Below, in pieces: positions 18,001 to 25,672 of a DNA stretch of 39,271 nt; within the stretch, counting starts at the first letter, position 1, and the number at the start of each line of letters is the position of its first letter. Under the pieces are notes generated by a model that saw nothing but the letters and a program-made list of their open reading frames with translations, made no database searches and was not told where the DNA came from. The DNA is from Moorena sp. SIO3H5 (GTDB lineage Bacteria > Cyanobacteriota > Cyanobacteriia > Cyanobacteriales > Coleofasciculaceae), in NCBI RefSeq assembly GCF_010692395.1, contig NZ_JAAHHS010000008.1, positions 1 to 39,271 on the forward strand. The letters run 5' to 3'. Position numbers and translations under genes: made by a program.

Positions 18001-19201
18001 TAAGTTGCTCTCAAACCTGTTATCTGAACAAACCGACGTGGAAACACACGGAAACGGACACACACACACACAGGTAAATGGCACAAGAGAGCTAATTACC
18101 TCTATCAATGCAACTGAGGATCAGACAACTCCTGTGGCTCAATCTCTGCCATCTGAAATGATAACGGTTAGCGAAAATGTAACTCCGTCGCCCTCGGCAC
18201 CGAGTCTTGTCCAAGATACCCCAGAGCACACTCCTGATTTAGCCCAAGTGCTTTCCTTCGCTGAACCAACTGATACTCCAGATTTCACTCCAGATTTCAC
18301 TCAAAATTTCAATCCTGTTGTTTCTATTATTGAATCAGAAGACATGTTACACACTACATCTCAAACCAACGGTAATAATGTTCAGCCTGTCGTAGGCAAC
18401 AGTCTAGAAGCACTACTGAATCAATTTAGTCACCATCAATCAGAAATTCTGCGAGTGCATGAGCAGTATCTTAATAGTCAGGCACAGTGTGCTCAAATCT
18501 TTTTACAACTGATTCAGCAACAGTCTGGCAACTTAATCCTTAGCAAAACCAAACAGTCAGTGCAGTTGAAGCCAGTAAAGGCACCAGTTCAGCAACAACA
18601 ACTTACTCCAATTACCTCTACCAACACTCAACAGTTGCCTCAACAACAGTTGCCTAAGCCGACTCCTGCTCCTGCTCCCACTCCCACCACTACTCCAGTG
18701 GTTGCTCAATTTCAAACTACCTCAGTCACTGAGCCAACCAAGCCAGTAACTCCTGTATCTATTCCTCAACCGCAACCTGTAGTAGCAGAAGTACCTCAGC
18801 AGCCTAAGGTTCGTCAAATTTCTGAGTATATTCAGGCTCGCACTCCCGAGACAGTGCCATCTCCAGCGGCTCCTGTAACACCTACCACTACGGAAACTGT
18901 CTCGTCACCTGAAGCCACTGAAGCCACTGCTGTATCAGAGTCTGCTCTGGCCGAGTCTTTGTTAAAAGTCGTCAGTGACAAGACTGGTTATCCCCCAGAA
19001 ATGTTGGAACTAGAGATGGATTTAGAGGCAGATTTAGGGATTGACTCGATTAAACGGGTGGAAATTATGGGTTCAGTGCAGGATATCTACCCTGAACTGC
19101 CTAAAGTGAGTCCAGAGGCACTAGCAGAAAAGCGCACCCTTGGTGAGATTGTTGAGTACCTGGAAAGCCAAATGTCAATGGCTAAAAAAAAAATAGCCTA
19201 G
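15002..19201 (+). CDS. PfaA/HglE-type synthase: ketosynthase, acyltransferase, acyl carrier protein
   Basis: A 1399-residue iterative type I synthase of the PUFA-synthase/heterocyst-glycolipid-synthase kind. The ketosynthase covers about 35-490, with Cys235 in VDAACASSLSAL, His370 in EAHGTGTPAGD and His410 in GSVKSQIGHTKAAAG. The malonyl-type acyltransferase covers about 602-925: ALFPGQGSQYLEMG, GHSFG with Ser706, and FHTPF with His813. A long Thr/Pro/Gln-rich linker (about 1010-1310) leads to one carrier domain near 1315-1390 with LGIDSIKR, Ser1349. These features would build a long acyl or polyketide chain on the carrier. The start is GTG 15002; GTG 15017 is an alternative. The frame stops two codons after a run of ten A, while the next domain continues in the -1 frame, which suggests a frame switch or a broken gene. 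No pfaB-, pfaC- or pfaD-like genes lie in the window. Confidence 0.92.
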   Translation: MEFVEVDKNISPDLETTENTTKSQDKWHSQLQQNPIAIVGMAALFPNARNLQEYWENILGKVDCITDVPSSHWNVEDYYDPDPKTPDKTYAKRGGFLPDVKFDPLEFGLPPDTLEAIDSAQLLGLMMAKTALADAGYDKSREFNRETTGVILGGSGLWKSITPLTTRLQYPVWEKVLKSTGFSDEDTQKIIEKIKLAYVSWEENSFPGMLTNVVAGRITNRLNLGGTNCTVDAACASSLSALKMSISELLEGRCDMMLTGGFDTDNSILNYMCFTKTPAFSKKDYLNPFDASSDGMMVGEGLGMLVIKRLEDAERDGDRIYAVIKGIGTSSDGRYKSIYAPRPEGQVKALRRAYKDAGFSPSTVSLMEAHGTGTPAGDFCEFTALNEVFSENNSNKQHIALGSVKSQIGHTKAAAGSASLIKTALALHQKILPPTINITQPNPKFNIDESPFYLNTDVQPWLRKGDNPRRAGVSSFGFGGTNFHIVLEEYTKAQPGPFRIHKTPGSILLSANTPEELLSRCEGVIAQLESETALEHYQELINSCKSLVVPVDAARVGFVATSLTEACNLLKLTIKMLQTQGQAESWEHPRGIYYRQTGIASEGKVVALFPGQGSQYLEMGKKLALNFPPVQDAYNALDDLFINDGLKPLSQVVFPYPGFENNQKAIQTEVLQRTENAQPAIGAFSVGLYKILEQAGFKPDFVAGHSFGELTALWAGGVLSDADYFYLVKARGQAMGTPQNVNDCDSGTMLAVNGDIAKVERIISGMSYLKIANYNSPNQVVLSGSKPEIATLQQILTKQGYSVNLLPVSAAFHTPFVSYASQPFAEALRSVTFNNPKLSVYANTTTEPYPHDPEAIQEILETQMLKSVRFEQEIENIYANGGYYFIEIGPRRILTNLVKNTLGDRPHIAIPLNPSREKDSDLQLRQAVMQLRVAGLPLQNLDPYQHEPILTKTKGTKRMQVPLSGSNYISEKTKAAFEQALQDGYQVKSQVKSIVTEPDSKLLSNLLSEQTDVETHGNGHTHTQVNGTRELITSINATEDQTTPVAQSLPSEMITVSENVTPSPSAPSLVQDTPEHTPDLAQVLSFAEPTDTPDFTPDFTQNFNPVVSIIESEDMLHTTSQTNGNNVQPVVGNSLEALLNQFSHHQSEILRVHEQYLNSQAQCAQIFLQLIQQQSGNLILSKTKQSVQLKPVKAPVQQQQLTPITSTNTQQLPQQQLPKPTPAPAPTPTTTPVVAQFQTTSVTEPTKPVTPVSIPQPQPVVAEVPQQPKVRQISEYIQARTPETVPSPAAPVTPTTTETVSSPEATEATAVSESALAESLLKVVSDKTGYPPEMLELEMDLEADLGIDSIKRVEIMGSVQDIYPELPKVSPEALAEKRTLGEIVEYLESQMSMAKKKIA
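19184..19193 (+). other. A10 run at the -1 frame junction of the synthase
   Basis: Ten consecutive A follow ATGGCT. In the KS-AT-ACP frame the reading is Met-Ala-Lys-Lys-Lys-Ile-Ala-stop (stop TAG 19199-19201). In the -1 frame a TAA at 19183-19185 closes the frame just before the run. From inside the run onward it is open through NSLANPVDQQALPNHPIQRR into the ketoreductase-like part. The switch therefore has to happen within these ten bases. One extra A in the transcript, or a -1 ribosomal slip, would join the two frames. Confidence 0.8.
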
Positions 19202-19263
19202 CCAACCCGGTAGATCAGCAAGCCCTTCCTAATCACCCGATTCAACGTCGCCTTGTCAAACTG

Positions 19264-19968
19264 ATGCCACTACCAACTCCTGATTTCTGGGAATTTCCCA
19301 AACCTCAGCGCCCTACTTGTTTACTGACCGATGACGGTTCCTTAACCACTAGCAGGCTAGTGCAACTCTTAATTCAACGAGGTTGGCAGGTAGTGGTCAT
19401 CAGTTTACCTCAGTCTCTGGTCGCCCAACAGCCACCCCTACCCCCAGAAGTCAATCGTCTATTGCTGACAGAGTTGAGGGAGGAGTACTTGCAACAGCAA
19501 TTGCAATTGGTTTTAGGGACTTATGGTTCCATTGAAGCCTTTATCCACCTACATCCTGTCACTCAAGAGCTCCATAATAACCGATTCTCCTATCTCAACG
19601 CTGAAAAGGCTATCCTCAAGTATGTGTTTCTGATGGCTAAGCACTTAAAGACATCACTAACTCAAGCAGCACATCACGGGCGTAGTTCTTTTCTGACCGC
19701 TGCTCATCTAGATGGTGAATTTGGACTAGGAGGAAAAATCGACTTTGGTGTGATTGGTGGTGGTCTGTTTGGCCTAACCAAAACTCTCAACTTAGAGTGG
19801 CAAGGGGTATTTTGCAGAGCTATTGACTTCAGTCCGGAGTTGGATGCGGAAACGACAGCACAAGCCGTCATCACTGAACTTTATGATCCCAATTCCCTGA
19901 TCTTAGAGGTGGGATACAATTCCCAAGGACGGGTGACACTAGTATCTGAAACACCAATGGCTGCTTAG
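19264..19968 (+). CDS. Ketoreductase-region fragment of the synthase (structural half only)
   Basis: The frame from ATG 19264 gives 234 residues, but coding character extends back to the A10 run (LANPVDQQALPNHPIQRRLV before the ATG), and no ribosome binding site precedes the ATG. The content matches the region after the carrier domains in PfaA-like proteins: LPTPDFWEFPKPQRPTCLLT, GSIEAFIHLHPVTQE, AAHLDGEFGLGGKIDFGVIG, then GGLFGLTKTLNLEWQGVFCR and ILEVGYNSQGRVTLV. This is the structural (pseudo-) half of the ketoreductase. The catalytic half, with its TGxxxGxG nucleotide motif and the Tyr/Asn pair, is absent: the frame stops at PMAA and repeats begin 90 bases later. It is either a separate remnant or the tail of a frameshifted fusion of about 1650 residues. 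Confidence 0.8.
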   Translation: MPLPTPDFWEFPKPQRPTCLLTDDGSLTTSRLVQLLIQRGWQVVVISLPQSLVAQQPPLPPEVNRLLLTELREEYLQQQLQLVLGTYGSIEAFIHLHPVTQELHNNRFSYLNAEKAILKYVFLMAKHLKTSLTQAAHHGRSSFLTAAHLDGEFGLGGKIDFGVIGGGLFGLTKTLNLEWQGVFCRAIDFSPELDAETTAQAVITELYDPNSLILEVGYNSQGRVTLVSETPMAA

Positions 19969-20013
19969 AGTTCTGAAACACTGATGGCTGTGCACGAGTA
20001 TAGGTTTGGTAAT

Positions 20014-20043
20014 AATCCGCAGAGGGTTTCCCTTCTGCGGATT
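20014..20043 (+). terminator. Hairpin after the synthase fragment
   Basis: AATCCGCAGA (20014-20023) pairs perfectly with TCTGCGGATT (20034-20043) around a short GGGTTTCCCT-like loop. There is no T-run after it, so terminator function is only possible. It sits between the truncated gene and the repeat array. Confidence 0.45.
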
Positions 20044-20056
20044 AACTATATAGCAA

Positions 20057-20370
20057 AGGGAACAGGGAGCAGGGAGCAGGGAGCAGGGAGCAGGGAGCAG
20101 GGAATAGGGAGCAGGGAATAGGGAACAGGGAACAGGGAACAGGGAACAGGGAACAGGGAACAGGGAACAGGGAACAGGGAACAGGGAACAGGGAACAGGG
20201 AACAGGGAACAGGGAACAGGGAACAGGGAAGAGTTCGCCTGGAAATGAAACAGGCAAGATCCCTGTTCCACCAACATCTCCCCATCTCCCCATCTCCCCA
20301 TCTCCCCATCTCCCCATCTCCCCATCTCCCCATCTCCCTATCTCCCTATCTCCTTCTAGATTCCCGATTC
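20057..20370. repeat. Long GGGAGCA/GGGAACA heptamer array and ATCTCCCC octamer array
   Basis: The array begins TATAGCAAAGGGAACAGGG (the same entry sequence as at 24797). It runs as GGGAGCA copies and then about eighteen GGGAACA copies to about 20229, an intervening unique 45 bases, and then about nine ATCTCCCC octamers (20276-20350). Minus-strand open frames through it are pure 7- or 8-periodic peptides and are not genes. Confidence 0.95.
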
Positions 20371-20380
20371 CCAAGGCATA

Positions 20381-20701
20381 GTGTTAATAATTGTAACAAC
20401 CACCGCACTGTGCATAAAAGATAAAGCTTTCGCAGACAAGTATTTCATCCCCCAAGACCCCAGTGCTATGGTACGAGGTGGCCAAATTGTATCGGATGTG
20501 CGGGATATATCGGATCTATCCATAGTACGCGCCATACCGGAAGCATTTGATAGTAAACCAGAAACTAATACCAAAGCACCGATAGTGGAAGCTAATGCTT
20601 GGATTATTAATGAGGAAGGTAATGTGGAATTAGTCGCTGTTGTTAACTCCAACCAGGCGCTCGATTTCCTACGAGCCACTTGTGCGATTAAAGAGGATTA
20701 G
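20381..20701 (+). pseudogene. C-terminal fragment of a filamentous-hemagglutinin-like secreted protein
   Basis: The open frame gives 106 residues with no proper N-terminus; its nominal GTG start lies just after the octamer array. The stretch APIVEANAWIINEEGNVELVA followed by a single Cys near the end (RATCAIKED) resembles the C-terminal end of cyanobacterial hemagglutinin-family (two-partner secreted) proteins, recalled from the family rather than searched. These genes are often followed by a TPR-CHAT gene, and one lies 206 bases downstream here. The N-terminal secretion domain and the beta-helix repeats are missing, so I read it as a 5'-deleted remnant. Confidence 0.45.
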
Positions 20702-20718
20702 ATTTTAGATTTAGCTTG

Positions 20719-20867
20719 TAGGGTGGGCTTGCGACAATTTGGTGCCAATAATGATTAATGAGAGCGATGACTTTGCCCACCCTACTTTAACTGATTACTG
20801 CTAAGGTGGGCTTGCGATAGTTTGGTGCCAATAATGATTAATGAGAGCGATGACTTTGCCCACCCTA
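20719..20867. repeat. Two copies of an 83-bp GGTGGGC...GCCCACC hairpin repeat
   Basis: The first copy spans 20719-20784 and the second 20803-20867, and GGTGGGC recurs at a step of 83 bases (20722, 20805). Each opens with GGTGGGC and closes with GCCCACCCTA, and the insides (TTTGGTGCCAATAATGATTA) are nearly identical. The layout matches the four-copy array at 13406-13719 although the loops differ. Confidence 0.9.
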
Positions 20868-20907
20868 CTTTAGCTACTTTAACCATTAATCTATTACCAA
20901 TACAATC

Positions 20908-23478
20908 ATGAAAACCATCCTAAATTTAGTCACCGTCGGATTACCCAGTTTATTGCTAGCACTGATAGCTACTCCTAGTTTAGCGATCGCATCCCTTAAC
21001 CACCCCCAAGTCAGTATTGCTCCAACCTTGCACGCCCAAACTCCTCAGGCTACCAGTCAAGTTAGTAAACTTAACCAAGGCAGAGCTTATTTCAACAGGG
21101 GACAATTTGCCCAAGCAGCGGAAATTTGGGAACAAGCAGCCCAAGATTACGCAACTCGGGGTGACTCTCTCCATCAAGCCTTGAGTTTGAATTATCTATC
21201 TTTAGCTTACCAACACCTAAGTCAGTGGGATGTTGCCCAAACCGCGATTGAATCCAGCCTTAAGTTAGTGGAATCAGCTACCAGTAACAATCCTCTGCTG
21301 TGGGCACAAATTCTTAATACCAAAGCTAGACTCCTGTTCCACACTGGACAAAACCAATCTGCCCTAGAAACATTTGAAAAGGCACACAAGTATTATGATC
21401 AAGCTGGTGATAAAACTGGTGCTTTTATTAGCCAAATTAACCAAGCTGAAGCCCTCCAAAGCTTAGGATTTTATAATCGTGCCAAAGATATACTCGAAGA
21501 GATTAATCAACAATTATCAACTACCGAAAATTCTACGGTTAAAGTAGGGATGCTCAGAAGTTTAGGCATTGCTTTAGAAGTGTTGGGGGATGTAAGCGCT
21601 AGTAGAGAGGTACTCGAACAAAGCTTATCTATTGCTCAGGATATGGAAGCCACTAACCAATTAGGTATTATCCTGTTGAGTTTAGGCAATACAGCCCTTG
21701 ATGCTGGAGATAATTCAGCAGCATTAGATTACTTTAAACGGGCAGAAAAAGCCACTACCAATCCAGAAGAACAATTTAAAACTCGCCTCAACCAACTACG
21801 CCTTTATGTTAAATTAGAACAGTGGCAAAATGCTAATGCGATCGCTCCCCGAATTTACCAACAACTGAGCCAGTTACAGCCCAGTCGCTCCTCTGTTTAT
21901 GGGGCAGTAAACTTAGCCGCTAGTTGGCAACAAATGGGTAAACAAGGTAAATCATTGACGCTCCAACAAGTCAATCAAATCCTTGTGGAAGCGGTTAAAT
22001 CTGCCCGAAAACTCAAGGATGCCCAAGCTGAAGCCTATGCCCTCTATCACTGGGGCAAACTTTATGGTAGCAATGGTCAGTTAGCTGATGCTATCAAGCT
22101 TACTCAAAAATCTTTAATTATTGCCCAACAAATTAACGCTACGGAAATTAGTTCCCAAGCGGCTTGGGAATTAGGTAAATTGCACAAAAAACAGGGAAAA
22201 TCCACGGAAGCGATCGCGGCATATACCGAAGCAGTCAAAGACTTAAAAACCTTGCGCGGTGATTTGGTTTCCATTAATCCTGATATCCAGTTTTCCTTCC
22301 GAAAAAGCGTTGAACCAGTATACCGAGAACTGGTAGAATTGTTGCTAGAGGGTAATCCTAGTCAAGAGTATCTTAAAAAAGCACGCCAGGTCATTGAGGA
22401 TTTACAATTAGCAGAACTGGATAACTTTTTCCGGCAAGCTTGTTTAGATGCTAATTTTGCCGAAATTGATCAGATTGACAAGTCAGCAACGGTAATTTAC
22501 CCGATTATTTTGCCAGAACGTTTAGCTGTGATTGTCTCCGCCCCCGGTAAACCCATTGGCTATTATTCTACTTCTGTGTCTGCAGCAGAGGTGGATCAAA
22601 CCCTGACCAGATTTTTGAGCTCCCTCCATCCTGTCTTTAAGCAAGACCAACGCTTACCTCACCTCCAAAAAGTTTATGACTGGCTAATCCGACCTGCGGA
22701 ACAAGAGCAAATTTTAACGGATACCAAAACCCTGGTGTTTATCCTGGATGGCAAATTACGTAAACTGCCGATGGCAGCCTTACACGATGGAGAGCAGTAT
22801 CTCGTAGAAAAATACAATATTTCCGTGTCTCTAGGGTTGCAACTGCTGGATCCACAACCGTTACGAAAAGAGAAATTTAGTATAATTGCTGGGGGATTGA
22901 GTGAAGCTCGTCAAGGCTTTAAATCTTTACCAGGGGTGAAGCAGGAAATTGAGCAAATTGCTAAAAGCTTGAACCCAGACTCAGTCATGCTCAATCAACA
23001 ATTCACTAGCAACAGAGTGTCTAAGGAAATAACTACTAAAACCTCTAATGTGATACACTTAGCTACTCATGGTCAGTTTAGCTCCAAAGCTGAGGAGACG
23101 TTTATATTAACCTGGGAAAATAAAATTAATGTCAAAGAATTAGAGCAACTGCTCCGTAGTCAACAATTGTTGGGAGAAGACCAAATTGATTTACTCGTTC
23201 TTAGTGCTTGTCAAACGGCTAAAGGGGACGATCAAGCTATGTTAGGGTTAGCGGGTTTTGCGATTCAATCGGGAGCGCGTTCTACCTTAGGGACATTGTG
23301 GAAAGTGCGTGATGACTCCACTGCTATATTCATCAACAAGTTTTACGAATATCTAAAACAGCCAGAAATCACCAAAGCAGAAGCTGTCAGGAAAGCCCAA
23401 CTAGATTTAATTGGGGATAGCCAGTTTAACGAACCTCTGTTTTGGGCACCTTTTATTCTGGTCGGTAATTGGTTGTAA
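20908..23478 (+). CDS. Secreted TPR-CHAT protein (caspase-like)
   Basis: An 856-residue protein. The N-terminus is a signal peptide (MKTILNLVTVGLPSLLLALI ... ATPSLAIA). Tetratricopeptide repeats fill about 50-460 (for example LNQGRAYFNRGQFAQAAEIW, ALEVLGDVSASREVLEQSL, AAYTEAVKDLKTLRG). A CHAT peptidase-like domain fills about 560-856, with the catalytic His721 in HLATHGQF and Cys768 in LSACQTAKGDD, then GLAGFAIQSGARSTLGTLW. CHAT is a caspase/gingipain-clan fold, and TPR-CHAT proteins are common and mostly uncharacterised in cyanobacteria. The signal peptide suggests it acts outside the cytoplasm. Its place behind a hemagglutinin-like remnant suggests it once formed a pair with it, perhaps in processing or secretion. 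Length and both catalytic residues are intact. Confidence 0.93.
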   Translation: MKTILNLVTVGLPSLLLALIATPSLAIASLNHPQVSIAPTLHAQTPQATSQVSKLNQGRAYFNRGQFAQAAEIWEQAAQDYATRGDSLHQALSLNYLSLAYQHLSQWDVAQTAIESSLKLVESATSNNPLLWAQILNTKARLLFHTGQNQSALETFEKAHKYYDQAGDKTGAFISQINQAEALQSLGFYNRAKDILEEINQQLSTTENSTVKVGMLRSLGIALEVLGDVSASREVLEQSLSIAQDMEATNQLGIILLSLGNTALDAGDNSAALDYFKRAEKATTNPEEQFKTRLNQLRLYVKLEQWQNANAIAPRIYQQLSQLQPSRSSVYGAVNLAASWQQMGKQGKSLTLQQVNQILVEAVKSARKLKDAQAEAYALYHWGKLYGSNGQLADAIKLTQKSLIIAQQINATEISSQAAWELGKLHKKQGKSTEAIAAYTEAVKDLKTLRGDLVSINPDIQFSFRKSVEPVYRELVELLLEGNPSQEYLKKARQVIEDLQLAELDNFFRQACLDANFAEIDQIDKSATVIYPIILPERLAVIVSAPGKPIGYYSTSVSAAEVDQTLTRFLSSLHPVFKQDQRLPHLQKVYDWLIRPAEQEQILTDTKTLVFILDGKLRKLPMAALHDGEQYLVEKYNISVSLGLQLLDPQPLRKEKFSIIAGGLSEARQGFKSLPGVKQEIEQIAKSLNPDSVMLNQQFTSNRVSKEITTKTSNVIHLATHGQFSSKAEETFILTWENKINVKELEQLLRSQQLLGEDQIDLLVLSACQTAKGDDQAMLGLAGFAIQSGARSTLGTLWKVRDDSTAIFINKFYEYLKQPEITKAEAVRKAQLDLIGDSQFNEPLFWAPFILVGNWL

Positions 23479-23682
23479 AGGGAGTAGGGAGTAGGGAGTA
23501 GGGAGTAGGGAGTAGGGAACAGGGAACAGGGAACAGGGAACAGGGAACAGGGAATAGCGATGCACTGCATTAAAACCGGGAATCAACCTCAAATAATACT
23601 GTACCTCATGAGTCCTAGAAACGCTATATAGCATTTCAAAATAGCTCATTCTAAATTCTAAATTCTAAATTCTAAATTATTT
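23479..23682. repeat. Heptamer block between the CHAT and glycosyltransferase genes
   Basis: GGGAGTA (23480-23514) and GGGAACA (about 23515-23550) heptamers start directly at the CHAT stop codon. They are followed by TGTACCTCATGAGTCCTAG and AAACGCTA (about 23601-23627), then ATTCTAA heptamers (23648-23676) up to the next start codon. Confidence 0.85.
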
Positions 23683-24825
23683 ATGAGCCAGTTGTTGGTC
23701 AATCTCTCGATTCTATTTTCCAAACCTACGGGTATTGCTAACTATGCCGCTAATCTTTTTCCTTATTTAAAAGCTCTCGACCCTACCTTACTAATTTCTT
23801 CCACTGCGTCTAGCAATTTCTGTAGTGCTACTCCCTACACTTGCTACGAAATTCCAGGTAACTTAAGCCCTGAACAAGGCACGAAAGGACATTTTCGCCG
23901 TCTGTTGTGGACTCAGTTTCAACTGCCGCGAATTTATCAAAAATTGCGAACGCATCTTCTGTTTTCTCCTGTTCCAGAAGCTCCCCTGTTCACCAATTGC
24001 CGCTATGTGGTAATGGTTCATGATTTGATTGGGTTACGGTTTCCGCAGGGTTTCTCACCCTTAACTACCTACCAACGCTACTATATCCCCCAAGTTCTTG
24101 GTCAAGCAGAACACATCATCTGTAACTCTAGGGCTACTGCTAGAGACCTTACTGACTTCTTCAAGATTCCAGCTGCAAAAATCACCCCGGTCTTACTGGC
24201 TTACGATGCCAATCAATATTATTATCTGGATACAGTAGATGGTGAAAAAAATGGGGAAAACCAGGAAGATTGTCCCTATTTTCTCTACATCGGACGCCCA
24301 GACCCCCACAAAAACCTCCATCGGCTGATTGAGGCTTTCGCTGCTCTACCCAATTGCCAGGACTACCAACTCTGGATTGCTGGCGCAACGGATAAACGCT
24401 ACACACCATTGCTGGAAGCCCAAGCGGAGGAACTGAATATATCCACTCAGGTCAAATTCCTGGGATATGTTCCTCAGCACCAGTTACCGACCATGATTAG
24501 ACATGCGATCGCATTTGTATTCCCCAGTCTTTGGGAAGGCTTCGGTATCCCTGTATTAGAGGCAATGGCTTGCGGTACTCCTGTAATTACAGCTAATCTC
24601 TCTTCCTTACCCGAAGTAGCTGGAGATGCCGCTATATTAATCAATCCTTACAACCCTGAGGAAATCACAGCAGCTATGGCAGCAGTAGCAACCGATTCTC
24701 AAATGCGATCGCATCTTCGTATGGCAGGTCTTGCTAGAGCCAGTGAATTTAGTTGGCAAAAAACTGGGCAAGCTACGGTAGAGATTCTAACTCATATAGC
24801 AAAGGGAACAGGGAATAGGGAATAG
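23683..24825 (+). CDS. Glycosyltransferase family 4 (group 1) protein
   Basis: A 380-residue cytoplasmic or membrane-associated retaining glycosyltransferase. The N-terminal half includes [16 protein letters not shown] and [19 protein letters not shown], then [18 protein letters not shown], the usual acceptor-side fold. The C-terminal donor-binding half has [37 protein letters not shown] and the E-x7-E type motif in [20 protein letters not shown], then [20 protein letters not shown]. This is the mannosyltransferase-like GT4 subgroup, likely acting on an exopolysaccharide or cell-surface glycan, though the sugar is unknown. The last eight or so residues (AKGTGNRE) are encoded by the start of a GGGAACA array, so the native C-terminus has been overwritten or extended by repeats. 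It is monocistronic. Confidence 0.93.
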   Translation: MSQLLVNLSILFSKPTGIANYAANLFPYLKALDPTLLISSTASSNFCSATPYTCYEIPGNLSPEQGTKGHFRRLLWTQFQLPRIYQKLRTHLLFSPVPEAPLFTNCRYVVMVHDLIGLRFPQGFSPLTTYQRYYIPQVLGQAEHIICNSRATARDLTDFFKIPAAKITPVLLAYDANQYYYLDTVDGEKNGENQEDCPYFLYIGRPDPHKNLHRLIEAFAALPNCQDYQLWIAGATDKRYTPLLEAQAEELNISTQVKFLGYVPQHQLPTMIRHAIAFVFPSLWEGFGIPVLEAMACGTPVITANLSSLPEVAGDAAILINPYNPEEITAAMAAVATDSQMRSHLRMAGLARASEFSWQKTGQATVEILTHIAKGTGNRE

Positions 24826-25087
24826 GGAACAGGGAACAGGGAACAGGGAACAGGGAACAGGGAACAGGGAATAGGGAACAGGTTAGCTGGTTGTTCGCGT
24901 AGCGTGGCCAAAGGCCAAGGTTACAGGTTAGCCAGTTACAGGTTACTGGTTACTGCTTATTAAACCTTCAACCTTCAACCTTCAACCTCTTCAACCTTCA
25001 ACCTCTTCAACCTTCAACCTTCAACCTGATCAACCTTCAACCTGATCAACCTTCAACCTGATCAACCTTCAACCTGATCAACCTTCA
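24797..25087. repeat. GGGAACA, GTTACAG/GTTAGCC and AACCTTC heptamer arrays
   Basis: TATAGCAAAGGGAACAGGG opens a GGGAACA/GGGAATA array (to about 24880). A dispersed GCGTAGCGTGGCCAAAGGCC unit (24897-24916) and short ACAGGTTA copies follow, then AACCTTC heptamers with AACCTGATC variants (24964-25087). The rest up to 25228 is AT-rich with no gene seen. Confidence 0.85.
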
Positions 25088-25228
25088 TGGTTGCTTTATA
25101 AAAAACCTCTGAGATATAAAGCTTTTGTAAAATCCCTTGGATTCTTGTCCTAATTACAGAAAAAATCTCACTAATGTAGTGAAGCGCAATCAAGACTGAA
25201 GCCAAATCAAAGTAACAAGTGGTGTGAC

Positions 25229-25594
25229 ATGAACAGATTTTCTAGGTACACGATCTCAACAGAAAGCCCAACCCAATCAAATCTACGCCGATTGGAACTA
25301 TTGCTGGAGTATTGCCAACTGGCAGCGCGTCCAAGTTTGTCTATGTCAGAGACCAACCGTATGGCTGAGATCCTCGAACTAGCCCAAGCTGACCAAATCC
25401 TTAGCCTGTTGATAGATAAAGCTGATCTAGTTATAGCCAAACACTTTAGCTGGCTGAGTGACAATGATATTGATACCTATAAAAACCAAATCGCCAAGTT
25501 GGAAGAGTATTTAGAAATCTTTGTTTGCCAGAAATCACCTGAGACCAGTAAAACTCTACGTCATAAATTTGCTTGTTTCACTGGAAATCCTTAA
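25229..25594 (+). CDS. Small protein of unknown function
   Basis: A 121-residue, mostly helical protein starting MNRFSRYTISTESPTQSNLR. Visible features are a long amphipathic region (RRLELLLEYCQLAARPSLSM), a Leu/Ile/Asp-rich helix (AEILELAQADQILSLLIDKA) and a short acidic helix pair (IAKLEEYLEIFVCQ). There is no signal peptide or membrane segment. I do not recognise the family. Composition and codon use look coding, and the opposite-strand frame is its shadow. It stands alone between two repeat tracts. Confidence 0.65.
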   Translation: MNRFSRYTISTESPTQSNLRRLELLLEYCQLAARPSLSMSETNRMAEILELAQADQILSLLIDKADLVIAKHFSWLSDNDIDTYKNQIAKLEEYLEIFVCQKSPETSKTLRHKFACFTGNP

Positions 25595-25672
25595 GAATCA
25601 CCATTACATCCAGCTAATGCGCTACGCGCACGCGTGCGCGTTCAGCATATGCCCTACGCGCATATGCTTACT

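Noticed and set aside
15002..19201. Complete modular type I polyketide synthase module
   Set aside because: Domain order and motifs fit the iterative PfaA/HglE kind, the ketoreductase is incomplete and out of frame, and there is no thioesterase or further module.
20042..20374. Three overlapping minus-strand open frames (SLFPVPC-type and GDGEMGRW-type repeats)
   Set aside because: Purely periodic translation of heptamer and octamer arrays in all frames.
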